Positions 1 to 11,532 of a stretch of 43,185 nt of DNA are shown one piece after another. A program made the translations under genes and the position numbers. Numbering within the stretch: the first letter of the stretch is position 1; each line of letters opens with the position of its first letter. Origin of the DNA: an uncultured SAR116 cluster alpha proteobacterium (GTDB taxonomy: Bacteria > Pseudomonadota > Alphaproteobacteria > Puniceispirillales > Marisalimonadaceae); assembly GCA_902528415.1 (NCBI GenBank), contig CABZSR010000012.1, positions 1 to 43,185 on the forward strand. Direction: 5' to 3'. Under the pieces are notes generated by a model. The model was not told the origin of the DNA. It saw only the letters and a program-made list of their open reading frames with translations, and made no database searches.

Positions 1-155
1 GAAGGTTCATTTGGTTAATAGATGCATTATATGACAAAAATTGCTTTTTAATAGCTAATGCAGAGGCTGATTTTAGAAAAATATATCAAGGAGAAGAATG
101 GGAATTTGAATTTCAAAGAACTATTTCTAGGATAGTAGAAATGTCTCAAGTTTGA
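1..155 (+). CDS. zapE: ZapE (AFG1-like ATPase), C-terminal 50 codons, cut by window edge
   Basis: The frame opens at base 3 and reads 50 residues to a TGA at 153-155. The peptide has the C-terminal signature of the ZapE/AFG1 family: RFIWLIDALYD, then ANAEADFRKIY, then FEFQRTISRIVEM. ZapE is a P-loop ATPase linked to cell division and, in the mitochondrial homologue, to protein turnover. The matching N-terminal part of the same gene is on the opposite strand at 2307-2822, so the gene has been split by an inverted junction. The family is usually 350-390 residues; about 150 residues between the two pieces are not in this window. Its place just upstream of mdh fits the usual alphaproteobacterial order zapE-mdh-sucC. 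Identification is by motif recall. Confidence 0.85.
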   Translation, partial: RFIWLIDALYDKNCFLIANAEADFRKIYQGEEWEFEFQRTISRIVEMSQV

Positions 156-271
156 CAAACATCTAATAATTAATCTTACCTTGATAGCAAAGAAAAAAAA
201 GTTTAAAAGATAAACCAGAAATCATAAAAGTATAGTCAATTTTAAATAATGATTAAACTAACTTTCTTTAA

Positions 272-1252
<981 letters not shown>

Positions 1253-1274
1253 ATATCATAGAGAGGTATAAGTT

Positions 1275-2327
1275 TTGGATATTCATGAACATCAAGCTAA
1301 AGAGCTGTTGAAGGAATATAATATTCCAACTCCAAAAGGAAAAGCTGTTTTTTCAGTTGAGGAGGCTTTAATTGCAGCAAAAGAATTACCTGGTCCAGTT
1401 TATGTCGTGAAAGCACAAATTCATGCAGGTGGCAGGGGCAAAGCTGGTGGTGTAAAAGTTGTAAAGGATTTAGAAGCATTAAAAAATGCAGCTAAAACAA
1501 TCCTTGGCCAAAAGTTAATAACACATCAAACTAGTAGTGAAGGAAAGCTTGTTCAGAGATTATACATAGAAGACGGATGTGATATAGATTCAGAATATTA
1601 TTTTTCAATGGTCATTGATAGAGTCAGCAGTAGAATTTCACTAATAGCTTCAACAGAAGGTGGAATGGATATTGAAAAAGTTGCCGAAGAAAATCCAGAA
1701 AAAATATTATCTTTTAATATTGATCCTACAATAGGCTTTCAACCTTTTCATTCTAGATTGATAGCAAATAGTCTTAACTTAACTGGAACAAGTTTTAAAC
1801 AAGCTGGAGATTTTTTTAGTCAGTTGTATAAGCTTTTTACTGAAAATGATGCAAGTCTATTAGAGATAAACCCCCTAGTTTTAACTTCTGAAAATAACTT
1901 GATAGCCTTAGATGCAAAAATGTCATTTGATAATAACGCACTTTATAGACATCCAAAAATAATGGCTTTAAGAGATGAAACTGAAGAAGATCCCGCGGAA
2001 ATTTTAGCCAGTAAATATGATCTAGCTTATATCAAACTAGATGGGACTATTGGGTGTTTGGTAAATGGTGCTGGTCTTGCAATGGCAACTATGGACATTA
2101 TTAAATTAAAAGGTTCGTCCCCTGCCAATTTCTTAGACGTTGGTGGGAGTGCTACAAAAGAAAAAGTTACAGAAGCATTCAAAATCATACTATCTGATGA
2201 AGCTGTTGAAGGAATTTTAGTAAATATTTTTGGAGGAATAATGCGATGTGACATTATTGCAGAAGGAGTTGTAGCAGCGGCAAAAGCCTTGTCATTAACA
2301 AAACCATTAGTAGTCAGGTTGATTTGA
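1275..2327 (+). CDS. sucC: Succinyl-CoA synthetase beta subunit, C-terminus lost at a junction
   Basis: The protein starts [12 protein letters not shown], the standard SucC start, with an ATP-grasp domain ([12 protein letters not shown]) and the C-terminal ligase domain ([24 protein letters not shown]). It forms succinyl-CoA synthetase with SucD and makes ATP or GTP in the TCA cycle. The start is TTG at 1275 after a GAGAGG ribosome site. The reading frame should continue past KPLVVRL for about 35-40 residues (typical total 386-390), but here it reads one residue further and stops at residue 350, where the DNA switches to zapE in antisense. No sucD follows. The truncation coincides exactly with the zapE break, so it reflects the rearrangement rather than ordinary gene decay. 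Confidence 0.95.
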   Translation: MDIHEHQAKELLKEYNIPTPKGKAVFSVEEALIAAKELPGPVYVVKAQIHAGGRGKAGGVKVVKDLEALKNAAKTILGQKLITHQTSSEGKLVQRLYIEDGCDIDSEYYFSMVIDRVSSRISLIASTEGGMDIEKVAEENPEKILSFNIDPTIGFQPFHSRLIANSLNLTGTSFKQAGDFFSQLYKLFTENDASLLEINPLVLTSENNLIALDAKMSFDNNALYRHPKIMALRDETEEDPAEILASKYDLAYIKLDGTIGCLVNGAGLAMATMDIIKLKGSSPANFLDVGGSATKEKVTEAFKIILSDEAVEGILVNIFGGIMRCDIIAEGVVAAAKALSLTKPLVVRLI

Positions 2328-2822
2328 CGTTGTTACTAAAGTTGTTCCTTCAGTAAACATTACATTAAACAGACGTGATAAGATCATAGCGTCAGCAATA
2401 TCTCTAACTTCCATTTCATCGAAGCAAAGTAATTTTGCTGAACTTGCTAAATCTTTACCAACTAAAAGAACACAATCTTTGTTTTTTTCAACTTTACTCT
2501 TCTGTAAAATACGTTGATGAACTTCTTTCATGAAATCGTGAAAGTGTAATCTTCTTTTTTCTTTAATAGGGACATGTTGGAAAAATAAATCCATGATCAT
2601 GGATTTACCCCTTCCAACACCCCCAAACAAGTAGATACCTTTTATATAATCGGAGTTTTTTTTTGAAAATATTTTATTTATAAAATTTTTTTTGGTGTTT
2701 AATTTAACTAATTTTTCATTAAGTTTATCAAAGTAGGAAGCAACAATCAGCTGACCTTTATCTAAATTTATGGAATTACTTAATGCTATATTTTGCAGGT
2801 TTTGTTCTATTACTTTTTCCAA
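2307..2822 (-). CDS. zapE: ZapE (AFG1-like ATPase), N-terminal fragment broken at the junction
   Basis: The fragment encodes about 169 native residues and then two spurious codons before a stop that derives from antisense sucC. The Walker A motif [15 protein letters not shown] and the Walker B-like [11 protein letters not shown] with TTSNQP downstream identify the ZapE/AFG1 ATPase family. The C-terminal third of the family is missing here but found at 1-155 on the other strand. The start is probably TTG at 2822, the first possible start after an in-frame stop; an ATG nearby is out of frame. It lies 34 bases downstream of sdhB in the same direction, the usual neighbourhood. As drawn it could not make a working ATPase. 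Confidence 0.88.
   Translation of the reverse strand: MEKVIEQNLQNIALSNSINLDKGQLIVASYFDKLNEKLVKLNTKKNFINKIFSKKNSDYIKGIYLFGGVGRGKSMIMDLFFQHVPIKEKRRLHFHDFMKEVHQRILQKSKVEKNKDCVLLVGKDLASSAKLLCFDEMEVRDIADAMILSRLFNVMFTEGTTLVTTSNQPDY
2316..2321. other. Inverted junction sucC/zapE with six-base overlap
   Basis: Up to AGGTTG the plus strand matches sucC (VVRL), and from AGGTTG onward the minus strand matches zapE (SNQP). The six bases AGGTTG can belong to either gene, so the breakpoint is ambiguous within them. This suggests a short microhomology, though the native continuations are not visible here. Both genes lose their 3' parts at this point and face each other. See the findings for the two explanations: true inversion or amplification/assembly chimera. 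Confidence 0.85.
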
Positions 2823-2856
2823 ACCAGTTAGCCATTTTAAAGGAAACTATTTAAAA

Positions 2857-3636
2857 TTATTTTCTTTCAAGCTGAAGCTTTTTAATCTCTCCAATAGCCT
2901 TTGCAGGATTTAGCCCTTTTGGACAGGTTTTTGTACAGTTCATAATTGTATGACACCTATATAGTTTGAAGGTGTCCTCTAAGTCATTTAATCTTTCTTC
3001 TGTGTTTTCGTCTCTACTATCTGCTATCCATCTATATGCTTGCAGTAAGACAGCTGGGCCTAAATATTTATCACCATTCCACCAATATGAAGGGCAAGAG
3101 GTAGTGCAAGAAAAACATAAAACACATTCCCACAAACCATCAATCTTTTCTCTTTGTTCTGGAGATTGTTTACGAGACTTCCCTTCTTCTGGCCTGCTAT
3201 CAGATTGCAGCCAGGGTTTAACAGATGTTAACTGAGCATAAGCTTTTGATAAATCGGGCACAAGATCTTTTACAACATCCATATGTGGTAAAGGATAAAT
3301 ATTAATATCGCCCTTAATATCGTCAATTGACTTTAAACATGCTAATGTATTAGTACCGTCAATATTCATTGAACACGAACCACATATACCTTCTCTACAT
3401 GAACGTCTAAAAGTAAGGCTTGAGTCAACTTCTTGTTTAATTTTTATCAATGCATCTAAAACCATAGGTCCACAATCATCTAAGTCAATAGTATAACTAT
3501 CAATCCTAGGATTTTCGTCATCGTCCGGAGACCATCTATAAACGTTAACTTTTTTTGGGTTCTTAGACTCTCTCTGTAAAGGATAATCAATACCTTTAAC
3601 AATTTTTGAATGTTTTGGAAGGGCAAATTCAGCCAC
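2857..3636 (-). CDS. sdhB: Succinate dehydrogenase iron-sulfur subunit
   Basis: This 259-residue protein carries electrons from the SdhA flavin to the membrane anchor of complex II. The cysteines of the plant-type [2Fe-2S] centre are C80, C85, C88 and C100 ([13 protein letters not shown]). The bacterial-ferredoxin part shows C171-x2-C174-x2-C177-x3-C181 and C228, C234, C238, which supply the [4Fe-4S] and [3Fe-4S] centres. Length is normal. It is the last gene of the sdhC-sdhD-sdhA-sdhB operon, 17 bases after sdhA, with a GGAG-type ribosome site before the ATG. Confidence 0.98.
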   Translation of the reverse strand: MAEFALPKHSKIVKGIDYPLQRESKNPKKVNVYRWSPDDDENPRIDSYTIDLDDCGPMVLDALIKIKQEVDSSLTFRRSCREGICGSCSMNIDGTNTLACLKSIDDIKGDINIYPLPHMDVVKDLVPDLSKAYAQLTSVKPWLQSDSRPEEGKSRKQSPEQREKIDGLWECVLCFSCTTSCPSYWWNGDKYLGPAVLLQAYRWIADSRDENTEERLNDLEDTFKLYRCHTIMNCTKTCPKGLNPAKAIGEIKKLQLERK

Positions 3637-3653
3637 AAATAACTCCTTTTAAA

Positions 3654-5444
3654 TTAGTATACTCTTGCTGCTGGAGGAATTGAAGCAACCTCGTTAGTTA
3701 AGGTATTTAAATGAACATCTCTATAATCAAGTTTAGTCTTATTTTTCTCATTTAACCACATGATTGTATGCTTCATCCAATCTTTATCATCCCTATCTGG
3801 ATAATCCTCATGAGAATGAGCACCTCGAGATTCTTTTCTTTGATCAGCAGATTTAATTGTAACTATTGCTTGTTGCATTAAATTTTCAAGTTCTAATGCC
3901 TCAACTAAGTCAGTATTAAATATCAATGACCTATCTTTAATACCAACCCCATCTAAACTATTCGCGATTTTATCAACTTTTTTCACACCTTCATTCATTG
4001 ATGAATTAGACCTGAACACAGCTGCATGTTTTTGCATTGCATTTTGCATTGAATTTCTTATCTCACCAACAGAGACGTCACCTTTAGCATATCTCATTTT
4101 ATCTAGTCTTGCCAAAATCTTATCTGTCACATGCTTTGATAAGGGAGCGTGTGAAGCACCTTTTTCAACTGTTTTTAATGCTCTTTGGGCTGCAGCTCTT
4201 CCAAACACAACTATATCCAGTAATGAGTTTGTGCCCAACCTATTAGCTCCATGAACAGATACACATGCAGCCTCACCAATAGCCATTAATCCTGATACTA
4301 CTGCGTTTTGATCATTACCCTTTCTGGTGACAACTTCACCATTATAATTAGTTGGTATACCACCCATATTGTAATGCACAGTTGGTAAAACAGGAATAGG
4401 CTCCTTAGTTACATCGACACCACAAAATATTTTTGCAGTTTCACTTATTCCTGGCAATCGCATATGTAAGGTTGCAGGATCAATATGTTCAAGATGCATA
4501 AAAATATGATCTTTATTAGGTCCTACACCTCTACCTTCATTAATTTCAATTGTCATTGACCTAGATACAACATCTCTACTTGCTAAATCTTTAGCTGTAG
4601 GGGCATATCTTTCCATAAACCTTTCGCCTTCAGAATTTGTTAGATAACCACCTTCTCCTCGTGAGCCTTCCGTAATTAGAACTCCAGCACCATAAACACC
4701 TGTTGGATGAAATTGCACAAATTCCATATCTTGGAGTGGTAAACCGGCTCTCAAAACCATAGCGTTACCGTCTCCCGTACATGTATGTGCTGAGGTGCAA
4801 GAAAAGTAAACACGTCCATAACCACCAGTAGCTAATACAGTTTGATGACCGCGAAACCTATGAATTTTCCCATCATCCATACACAAAGCTAAAACACCAA
4901 CACATTTACCATTATCATCCATTAACAAATCAAGAGCTATATACTCGACAAAAAATTCAGCTTTGTGTTTTAAACATTGTTGATAAAGAGTATGCAAAAT
5001 TGCGTGACCAGTTCTGTCAGCTGCCGCACATGCTCTTCTAGCCATTTTTTTTCCATAATCTAGGGTGTGTCCACCAAAAGGTCGCTGATAAACTTCACCT
5101 TCTTCTGTTCGAGAAAACGGGACTCCGAAGTTTTCTAATTCTGTGACAGAAGGTATAGCTTCTTTACACATATATTCAATCGCATCTTGATCACCTAGCC
5201 AATCAGATCCTTTTACAGTGTCATACATATGAAATTGCCAACTATCATTTTCACCCATGTTATTCAGTGCAGCACCAATTCCACCTTGTGCTGCTACGGT
5301 GTGACTTCTAGTTGGGAAAACTTTGGTAATACAGGCTGTCTTTAAGCCACCAGATACCATACCTAAAGTTGCCCTTAAACCTGCACCACCAGCACCTACT
5401 ACTACAACATCGTGTTCATGATCTATAATTTCGTATTCAGACAT
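3654..5444 (-). CDS. sdhA: Succinate dehydrogenase flavoprotein subunit
   Basis: The 596-residue flavoprotein oxidises succinate to fumarate in complex II on the inner face of the membrane. It shows the dinucleotide fold [12 protein letters not shown] near residue 14, the covalent FAD histidine in [13 protein letters not shown] (H48), the [10 protein letters not shown] segment and the Y-G-R-V-Y region of the capping domain. The C-terminus ends in IPPAARVY, as in alphaproteobacterial homologues. Full length and intact. It sits between sdhD and sdhB in the operon, with short spacers on both sides. Confidence 0.98.
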   Translation of the reverse strand: MSEYEIIDHEHDVVVVGAGGAGLRATLGMVSGGLKTACITKVFPTRSHTVAAQGGIGAALNNMGENDSWQFHMYDTVKGSDWLGDQDAIEYMCKEAIPSVTELENFGVPFSRTEEGEVYQRPFGGHTLDYGKKMARRACAAADRTGHAILHTLYQQCLKHKAEFFVEYIALDLLMDDNGKCVGVLALCMDDGKIHRFRGHQTVLATGGYGRVYFSCTSAHTCTGDGNAMVLRAGLPLQDMEFVQFHPTGVYGAGVLITEGSRGEGGYLTNSEGERFMERYAPTAKDLASRDVVSRSMTIEINEGRGVGPNKDHIFMHLEHIDPATLHMRLPGISETAKIFCGVDVTKEPIPVLPTVHYNMGGIPTNYNGEVVTRKGNDQNAVVSGLMAIGEAACVSVHGANRLGTNSLLDIVVFGRAAAQRALKTVEKGASHAPLSKHVTDKILARLDKMRYAKGDVSVGEIRNSMQNAMQKHAAVFRSNSSMNEGVKKVDKIANSLDGVGIKDRSLIFNTDLVEALELENLMQQAIVTIKSADQRKESRGAHSHEDYPDRDDKDWMKHTIMWLNEKNKTKLDYRDVHLNTLTNEVASIPPAARVY

Positions 5445-5460
5445 TAGTAAACTTTCATAA

Positions 5461-5802
5461 TTATAAAAAAATTTTTAATACACATAGAATTGATAGGACA
5501 CCTAAAACTGTCGCTATTAATTTTATAAGTATTAAAGATACAATTTTCAACCCCTCATGATGAACATAATCCTCTATCACCACTTGTAATCCTGAAGCCG
5601 CATGAAAGTAAAGAGTACCAAAAAGAAGTATTAATCCTGTGGCATTAAAAGGACTCTGCAACCATTCAATTGACTGCTCGTAACCATCCATTAATGTTAA
5701 CATAAGTGAAGTTGTGAACCATATCACCAAAGGTATCATAGCAATAGCAGAAATTCTCTGCAATTTCCAGTGACCAACTCCATGTGTTTTTAGAGTTTTC
5801 AT
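5461..5802 (-). CDS. sdhD: Succinate dehydrogenase membrane anchor subunit
   Basis: A 113-residue membrane protein with three hydrophobic helices (about residues 15-35, 50-70 and 85-112). The motif [19 protein letters not shown] contains the histidine expected to coordinate haem b and the aspartate-tyrosine pair near the quinone site, typical of SdhD. With SdhC it anchors SdhAB to the membrane and passes electrons to ubiquinone. It lies between sdhC and sdhA in the operon. The subunit assignment rests on order and on the IEDYVHHE motif. Confidence 0.93.
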   Translation of the reverse strand: MKTLKTHGVGHWKLQRISAIAMIPLVIWFTTSLMLTLMDGYEQSIEWLQSPFNATGLILLFGTLYFHAASGLQVVIEDYVHHEGLKIVSLILIKLIATVLGVLSILCVLKIFL

Positions 5803-5848
5803 ATCTTAGACCTTAATAAACTTTTCATCAATATTACTATTCATCCAC

Positions 5849-6235
5849 TTAAATCACACTAAGGTAAATTATTGACCAAGTTAAAATAGTTAAAAGCAAA
5901 GAGCAAAAAACTACTGCCCCGCCCGTAATATAAGCATGCTTCAAATCATAGCCATAGCCGGCATCCCAAAATAAATGTCTTATGCCATTTGATAAATGAT
6001 AAAAAAGACCAAAAGTGAAGCCAAGAAGAACTATGTGACTAAACCAATGATTTACAACTTTAGAGTATAAAAGATATGTTTCTTTGCCAAGTGTAAGTGA
6101 TATTATCCATACTACTAAAATTATACTCCCCATTGATAAAACAATACCTGTACCTCTATGCAGAATTGACAGAATTGAGGTAAGTTGTGGCTTATAAATT
6201 TGGAGATGAGGTGATAGTGGTCTTTGTCTACTCAT
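5849..6235 (-). CDS. sdhC: Succinate dehydrogenase cytochrome b556 subunit
   Basis: The protein starts MSRQRPLSPHLQIYKPQL and contains SILHRGTGIVLS and the haem-binding region HLSNGIRHLFWDAGYG, all standard for SdhC. Three transmembrane helices are visible. The frame also has an ATG four codons upstream (6247), but the family normally begins MSRQRPLSPH, so the start at 6235 is preferred. It is the first gene of the sdhCDAB operon; the AT-rich gap to the upstream transporter gene (6248-6315) probably holds its promoter. Confidence 0.94.
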   Translation of the reverse strand: MSRQRPLSPHLQIYKPQLTSILSILHRGTGIVLSMGSIILVVWIISLTLGKETYLLYSKVVNHWFSHIVLLGFTFGLFYHLSNGIRHLFWDAGYGYDLKHAYITGGAVVFCSLLLTILTWSIIYLSVI

Positions 6236-6315
6236 TATTTTACCCATGATTTTTAATATTTAATAAATGAACTAATAACATAAAAATTTCAATTACAAAT
6301 AAGGAAAATTCTAAC

Positions 6316-7230
6316 TTATTGGTTAATAATTATTAAAATTGACATTCCAAGTAGCATAATACCAATAAATTCAGTTTGTTTAATTTTTTCTTTGAAAAAA
6401 ATCATTGATATTAAAATTGAAAAAATTAACTCAATTTGTCCTACTGCCCTGACTTCTGCAGCTGTAGCCAACCCAAAAGCTACAAACCATCCAAAAGTTG
6501 CACCAGTTCCACACAGCCCAGCGGGCAAACTAGGTTTCCAAAATTTAAAAACAGCTTTTAGTTGGTCTCTTTTAAATACAAACATATATATACCAACAAT
6601 AATTGTTTGAAAGATTATCGCGATAAAAGAAATGAATATTGATCTATCTAAAAGTGGACCATCTACCGAAATTATAGACATTCTAAAAGTTACAACTGAT
6701 GCAGCTAAAAGTAGGCCTGACAAAAGACCAATCAAAGTTCCAATTGACGTTACAGACTTAAATAAAAGTTTTATTGTATCCAGGAAACTTTCTGCTTTTT
6801 TTGCATATGACAATAACAAAACAGATATTACACCTAATAGTATTCCAAGAGTTATCGGCAAAGAAAAAATTTCACTTAATATCAACATCTCCAAAAATGC
6901 TATCAATATTACTTCTGTTTTAGAGAAAGCAATTCCTGCAGCAAAACTTTTATGAGAGAAAACTTTCATGAGAACGTAAGTAAAAAGAACCTGAAAAATA
7001 GATCCTAAAAAACAAAGCATGATAGAATAGTTTGATAAAATAGGTATTGAATTACCAGGAATATTAATCCAGACAAACCATACAAGAGAAGTAAACGGAA
7101 GCGCATAACAAAATCTTATGTAAGCAGCACCGTAATCACCAAGTTTAGATATCATATTTTTCTGAAAAGCTGATCGGGCGGTTTGACAACCCGCAGCAAA
7201 AATTGCTGCTACAATCCATACGTATTCCAT
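6316..7230 (-). CDS. EamA/DMT-family transporter
   Basis: A 304-residue integral membrane protein with about ten hydrophobic segments arranged as two repeats of five, the pattern of EamA (drug/metabolite transporter) proteins. The sequence FSKTEVILIAFLEMLILSE in the first half and GQIELIFSILISMIFFKEKIKQTEFIGIMLL in the second are the typical last-helix pairs of each repeat, with charged KEKI before the final helix. The substrate cannot be told from sequence; metabolite or amino-acid export is common for the family. It lies between asd and sdhC on the same strand with 32- and 68-base gaps, so it may be transcribed alone. Confidence 0.85.
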   Translation of the reverse strand: MEYVWIVAAIFAAGCQTARSAFQKNMISKLGDYGAAYIRFCYALPFTSLVWFVWINIPGNSIPILSNYSIMLCFLGSIFQVLFTYVLMKVFSHKSFAAGIAFSKTEVILIAFLEMLILSEIFSLPITLGILLGVISVLLLSYAKKAESFLDTIKLLFKSVTSIGTLIGLLSGLLLAASVVTFRMSIISVDGPLLDRSIFISFIAIIFQTIIVGIYMFVFKRDQLKAVFKFWKPSLPAGLCGTGATFGWFVAFGLATAAEVRAVGQIELIFSILISMIFFKEKIKQTEFIGIMLLGMSILIIINQ

Positions 7231-7262
7231 TTATTCCGACAAAAAATTAATCAAACAGAGCA

Positions 7263-8291
7263 TTAGAGTGAAGCTCCCTTAAGTTTTTTACTGGCCAATA
7301 ACTCAGCAATCTGAACTGTGTTTAACGCTGCACCTTTTCTTAAATTATCTCCTACACACCAAAAAGCTATTCCATTTTTAACTGATGGATCTTTTCTTAT
7401 ACGACTTATATAAACATCGTCCTCACCAGCAACCTCTACAGGTGTCACATAACCCTCATCAGCCCTATGGTCAACAACTGTAATTCCATTAGCATCCCGT
7501 AATAAGTTTCTAACTTGTCTTTCATCAATATCCTTTTTACATTCGACAAAAACAGCTTCGCTATGACCTATAAAGACAGGAACTCTAACACAATGCGCAA
7601 CTAAATTTATACTGGGGTCTAGTATTTTTTTAGTTTCAACATTCATCTTCCATTCTTCTTTTGTAAATCCATCATCCATAAAAATATCAATATGTGGTAT
7701 AACGTTGAAGGCTATTTTTTTTGTAAATTGTTCAGGTATTGCCTGATCATGCACAAATACACCTTTTGTCTGATTAAATAATTCATCCATAGCTGGTTTT
7801 CCGGCACCAGAAACAGCCTGATAAGTCGAAACAACTACTCTTGATATTTCAAATTTTTTATGAATTGGCTTTAACGCAACAACTAGCTGAATAGTAGAAC
7901 AATTAGGATTAGCTATGATATTTTTTTTATTATAATTATTGATAGCCTCGGGATTAACTTCAGGAACTATTAAGGGAACCTCATCATCCATTCTGAAGCA
8001 AGAAGAATTATCAATAACTATGCAACCTTTGTTTCCTGCAACTGGACCAAATTTTTTAGCAATATTGGAACCTGCTGAAAAAAGAGCTATATCCACATTT
8101 TCAAAATTAAAATCATCAACAGACTTTACTTTTAAAACTTTGTCATCTCCATAAGAGACTTCTTTTCCAATGGATGATTTAGAGGCTAACGCATAAATAT
8201 TTTTTACCGGAAACTTTCTTTCAAACAAAGTTTGAAGCATTTCTCTTCCAACGGCGCCAGTTGCACCAACTACAGCAACATTATAAGCCAT
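7263..8291 (-). CDS. asd: Aspartate-semialdehyde dehydrogenase
   Basis: The 342-residue enzyme reduces aspartyl phosphate to aspartate semialdehyde with NADPH, the branch point to lysine/diaminopimelate and threonine/methionine. It shows the NADP fold VVGATGAVGREMLQ (residues 6-19), the active-site cysteine in NPNCSTIQLV and YQAVSGAGKPAMDEL, and near the C-terminus the WCVGDNLRKGAALN block. Length is normal. The ATG directly abuts the stop codon of leuB, indicating translational coupling in the leuC-leuD-leuB-asd operon common in alphaproteobacteria. Confidence 0.97.
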   Translation of the reverse strand: MAYNVAVVGATGAVGREMLQTLFERKFPVKNIYALASKSSIGKEVSYGDDKVLKVKSVDDFNFENVDIALFSAGSNIAKKFGPVAGNKGCIVIDNSSCFRMDDEVPLIVPEVNPEAINNYNKKNIIANPNCSTIQLVVALKPIHKKFEISRVVVSTYQAVSGAGKPAMDELFNQTKGVFVHDQAIPEQFTKKIAFNVIPHIDIFMDDGFTKEEWKMNVETKKILDPSINLVAHCVRVPVFIGHSEAVFVECKKDIDERQVRNLLRDANGITVVDHRADEGYVTPVEVAGEDDVYISRIRKDPSVKNGIAFWCVGDNLRKGAALNTVQIAELLASKKLKGASL

Positions 8292-9407
8292 TTATTTAGT
8301 TAATTCCTCTAATTTATGTATAACTAAGTCCATCATTCCTGTAGTTCCAACTTTTTCTCTTCCTTTGGCCATTATATCTGGCGTCCTTGGCCCTGCGTCT
8401 AACGCTTTTGAGACAGCTTTGTCGATTAAGTCAGCTTCTTCTTTCATATCAAAGGAATATCTCAATAACATTGATAAACTTAGTAATTCAGCTAAAGGGT
8501 TGGCCAATCCTTTACCTGCTATGTCAGGAGCTGAACCATGAACTGGCTCATACATGGCATATCTCTTTCCAGTGTTTTTATCAACTGAACCTAAACTTGC
8601 AGATGGGAGCATGCCAAGTGAACCAGTTAACATAGCTGCACAATCAGACAAAATATCTCCAAATAAGTTATCAGTTACTATTACGTCAAATTGATTAGGG
8701 TCTCTTACTAATTGCATTGCACAATTATCTGCATACATATGATTTATATCAATACCGGCACCTTCTTTTTTATGAAGGTTTACCATTACTTCTCGCCACA
8801 AAACGCCTGACATCATAACATTCGCCTTTTCAACGGAAGTAACTTTTCCATTTCTTGCCCTTGCCATATCAAAAGCTACCCTTCCAATTCTTTCAATTTC
8901 AGGAGTGGTATATAAGTTGGTATCATATCCTTTTTTTAGCTGTACATTAATTTCATCAATTCCACGTGGCTCAGCAAAATAAATACCACCTGTCAATTCT
9001 CTCAAAATTAATATATCTAAACCAGAAATTATTTCTGGCTTAAGTGAAGAGGCATCAACTAAAGCTGGAAAAACCATTGCCGGTCTAAGATTGGCAAACA
9101 AATCCATTTCTTTTCTTAATCTTAAGAGTCCGTTCTCTGGTCTTTTTTCGAATTCTACACCATCATATTTTGGTCCTCCAACAGCTCCAAATAAAACAGC
9201 GTCTGCATCCATAGTATCTGCCAAAGTTTCATCCGAAAGTGGTGTTCCAAATTTATCAAAAGAAGCTCCACCAACTAACCCTTCTTTGATATTAAAACTA
9301 ATATTTTTGTTTTTAGCCAACCAATCGACCACTCTTAATGTTTCAGTTACTACCTCTGGACCAACTCCGTCTCCAGGTAGCACCATTAATGTTCTATTTG
9401 ACGACAT
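8292..9407 (-). CDS. leuB: 3-isopropylmalate dehydrogenase
   Basis: The 371-residue enzyme oxidatively decarboxylates 3-isopropylmalate with NAD, the third step of leucine synthesis. Typical motifs are LPGDGVGPEVV at the start, the substrate-binding LRLRKEMDLFANLRPA, the metal-binding VTDNLFGDILSDCAAMLTGSLGMLPSASLG and the NAD-binding EPVHGSAPDIAGKGLANP. Full length with no odd features. It lies between leuD and asd on the same strand. Confidence 0.98.
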   Translation of the reverse strand: MSSNRTLMVLPGDGVGPEVVTETLRVVDWLAKNKNISFNIKEGLVGGASFDKFGTPLSDETLADTMDADAVLFGAVGGPKYDGVEFEKRPENGLLRLRKEMDLFANLRPAMVFPALVDASSLKPEIISGLDILILRELTGGIYFAEPRGIDEINVQLKKGYDTNLYTTPEIERIGRVAFDMARARNGKVTSVEKANVMMSGVLWREVMVNLHKKEGAGIDINHMYADNCAMQLVRDPNQFDVIVTDNLFGDILSDCAAMLTGSLGMLPSASLGSVDKNTGKRYAMYEPVHGSAPDIAGKGLANPLAELLSLSMLLRYSFDMKEEADLIDKAVSKALDAGPRTPDIMAKGREKVGTTGMMDLVIHKLEELTK

Positions 9408-9431
9408 TACATTTCCTAGTTTTATTTTTTA

Positions 9432-10037
9432 TTATAACCAAGGTCTTTCAGAAGACATTTTTGTTTCAAAGTTTTGAATTTCACTCGATTTTTGCATGGT
9501 TAAACCAATATCATCTAAACCTTCGAGAAGACATTTTTTTCTAAATGGATCTATATCAAATTTTATCACAGATCCATTTGGCCTCCTAATTTCTTGTGAT
9601 GGTAAATCTATTTCTAGTTCAGGGTTTTCTTTATCTCTAGCATCAGCCATTAAAGCTTCTCTTTGTTCGGGAGTTACTTTTATAGGTAGAAGACCGTTTT
9701 TGAAGGAATTATTATAAAAAATATCTGCAAATGAAGTTGATATAATACATTTTATACCAAAATCAGATAACGCCCAAGGCGCATGCTCTCTACTTGAGCC
9801 ACATCCAAAGTTATCACCCGCAACAATAATATTGCTAGACCTGTAAGGTTCTTCGTTTAATACAAAATCTTTCTTTTCAGTGCCATCGTCATTAAATCTC
9901 ATCTCATCGAATAAATGTTTACCTAAACCTGTTCTCTTAATAGTTTTTAAGAATTGTTTAGGTATTATTTTGTCGGTATCAACATTTATGAAGTTAAAAG
10001 GAGCAGCTATACCTTTGAGATTAGTAAATTTTTCCAT
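9432..10037 (-). CDS. leuD: 3-isopropylmalate dehydratase small subunit
   Basis: The 201-residue protein is the swivel domain of isopropylmalate isomerase, which works with LeuC. Characteristic segments are [26 protein letters not shown] and the substrate-contact loop [16 protein letters not shown]. The motif GLDDIGLTM near the C-terminus is also typical. It follows leuC after 20 bases with an AGGG-type ribosome site and precedes leuB by 24 bases. Length is as in other alphaproteobacteria. Confidence 0.97.
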   Translation of the reverse strand: MEKFTNLKGIAAPFNFINVDTDKIIPKQFLKTIKRTGLGKHLFDEMRFNDDGTEKKDFVLNEEPYRSSNIIVAGDNFGCGSSREHAPWALSDFGIKCIISTSFADIFYNNSFKNGLLPIKVTPEQREALMADARDKENPELEIDLPSQEIRRPNGSVIKFDIDPFRKKCLLEGLDDIGLTMQKSSEIQNFETKMSSERPWL

Positions 10038-10057
10038 GATATACCCTCTTAAATAAT

Positions 10058-11461
10058 TTAGCTTAATGAATCACAGTCTGTTAATTTTCCAGTTATTGCA
10101 GAAGCAGCGGCTATCTGTGGACTGACTAAATGAGTTCTTCCACCTTTTCCTTGTCTACCTTCAAAATTTCTATTTGAAGTACTGGCGCATCTTTCTCCAG
10201 GCTGTAATTTATCTTCATTCATCGCCAAACACATTGAACAACCAGGCTCTCTCCATTCAAAACCTGCTTCTGTAAACATTAAGTTAAGACCTTCTTCTTC
10301 AGCTTGAGCTTTAACTAATCCTGAGCCAGGAACAACCATAGCTCTTATACCTTGTTTCACTTTTTTACCTTCAATAATTCTAGCTGCTGATCTCAAGTCC
10401 TCTATCCTAGAATTAGTACAAGAACCAATAAATACTGTGTTAATTTCAACATCCGAAATCTTTTGGCCACCTTTCAAACCCATATACTCAAGCGATCTTT
10501 CAACTTTTAGTCGAGCATCGTCGTCTTGAATTTTATTTGGATCAGGGATGAAACCATCAATAGATACAACGTCTTCAGGGCTTGTCCCCCAAGTTACAGT
10601 AGGTTTAATTTTAGTAGCGTCAATGGTTATTCTTTTATCATAAAAAGCACCTTCGTCTGAAGGCAATGACTTCCACCATTCAATTGCAAGGTCCCAATCA
10701 TTGCCTTTAGGTGACATAGGCTTATCTTTTAAATAATCAAAAGTAACTTGGTCAGGTGCTATCATACCAGCTCTGGCACCTGCCTCTATTGACATATTGC
10801 ATACTGTCATTCTACCCTCCATAGAGAGTTTTTTTATTGCCTCTCCCGAATATTCTATGACATGACCTGTTCCACCAGCTGTTCCTATTTCACCAATAAT
10901 GGCGAGAACCAGGTCTTTAGGAGAAACACCAGTTTGAAGCTCTCCCTCTAAATTAATAAGCATATTCTTGGCTGGCTTTTGTATTAAAGTTTGTGTAGCT
11001 AAAACGTGTTCAACCTCTGATGTTCCAATTCCGAAAGCAAGAGCACCAAAGGCTCCATGCGTAGCAGTATGGCTATCTCCACAAACTATTGTCATTCCTG
11101 GCTGAGTAAAACCTTGCTCAGGTCCTATAACGTGAACAATGCCCTGTCTTTTGTCCATCATATTAAAATATGGAATGCCAAAATCTTCAACATTTTTGTC
11201 TAATGCTTCAACTTGGATTCGTGATTCTTCTTCATCTATTCCACCAGCTCTATCAGTAGTAGGGACATTATGATCAGCTACTGCAAGGGTTCTTTTTGGT
11301 GAGTTAACAGTTCTTCCAGATAATCTTAATCCTTCGAAGGCTTGTGGACTAGTTACTTCGTGAACTAAATGCCTATCTATATATATTAATGACGCACCAT
11401 CTTCCTGGGTATCAATAAGATGGTGATCCCAAATCTTGTCAAAAAGTGTTTTAGGTTTCAT
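10058..11461 (-). CDS. leuC: 3-isopropylmalate dehydratase large subunit
   Basis: The 467-residue aconitase-family subunit interconverts 2- and 3-isopropylmalate using a [4Fe-4S] cluster. The cluster cysteines are in [13 protein letters not shown] and in [35 protein letters not shown] and [18 protein letters not shown] are family blocks. It starts [14 protein letters not shown]. Intact. It is the first leu gene, about 70 bases downstream of rplS on the same strand, so it may be co-transcribed with the ribosomal genes. Confidence 0.98.
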   Translation of the reverse strand: MKPKTLFDKIWDHHLIDTQEDGASLIYIDRHLVHEVTSPQAFEGLRLSGRTVNSPKRTLAVADHNVPTTDRAGGIDEEESRIQVEALDKNVEDFGIPYFNMMDKRQGIVHVIGPEQGFTQPGMTIVCGDSHTATHGAFGALAFGIGTSEVEHVLATQTLIQKPAKNMLINLEGELQTGVSPKDLVLAIIGEIGTAGGTGHVIEYSGEAIKKLSMEGRMTVCNMSIEAGARAGMIAPDQVTFDYLKDKPMSPKGNDWDLAIEWWKSLPSDEGAFYDKRITIDATKIKPTVTWGTSPEDVVSIDGFIPDPNKIQDDDARLKVERSLEYMGLKGGQKISDVEINTVFIGSCTNSRIEDLRSAARIIEGKKVKQGIRAMVVPGSGLVKAQAEEEGLNLMFTEAGFEWREPGCSMCLAMNEDKLQPGERCASTSNRNFEGRQGKGGRTHLVSPQIAAASAITGKLTDCDSLS

Positions 11462-11532
11462 TTTTTATCTCCATAAAGTTGGAAATCAATTTAAAGACGT
11501 TGAATAAGTGAAAAAAATTTCTAGTTAGCGAT

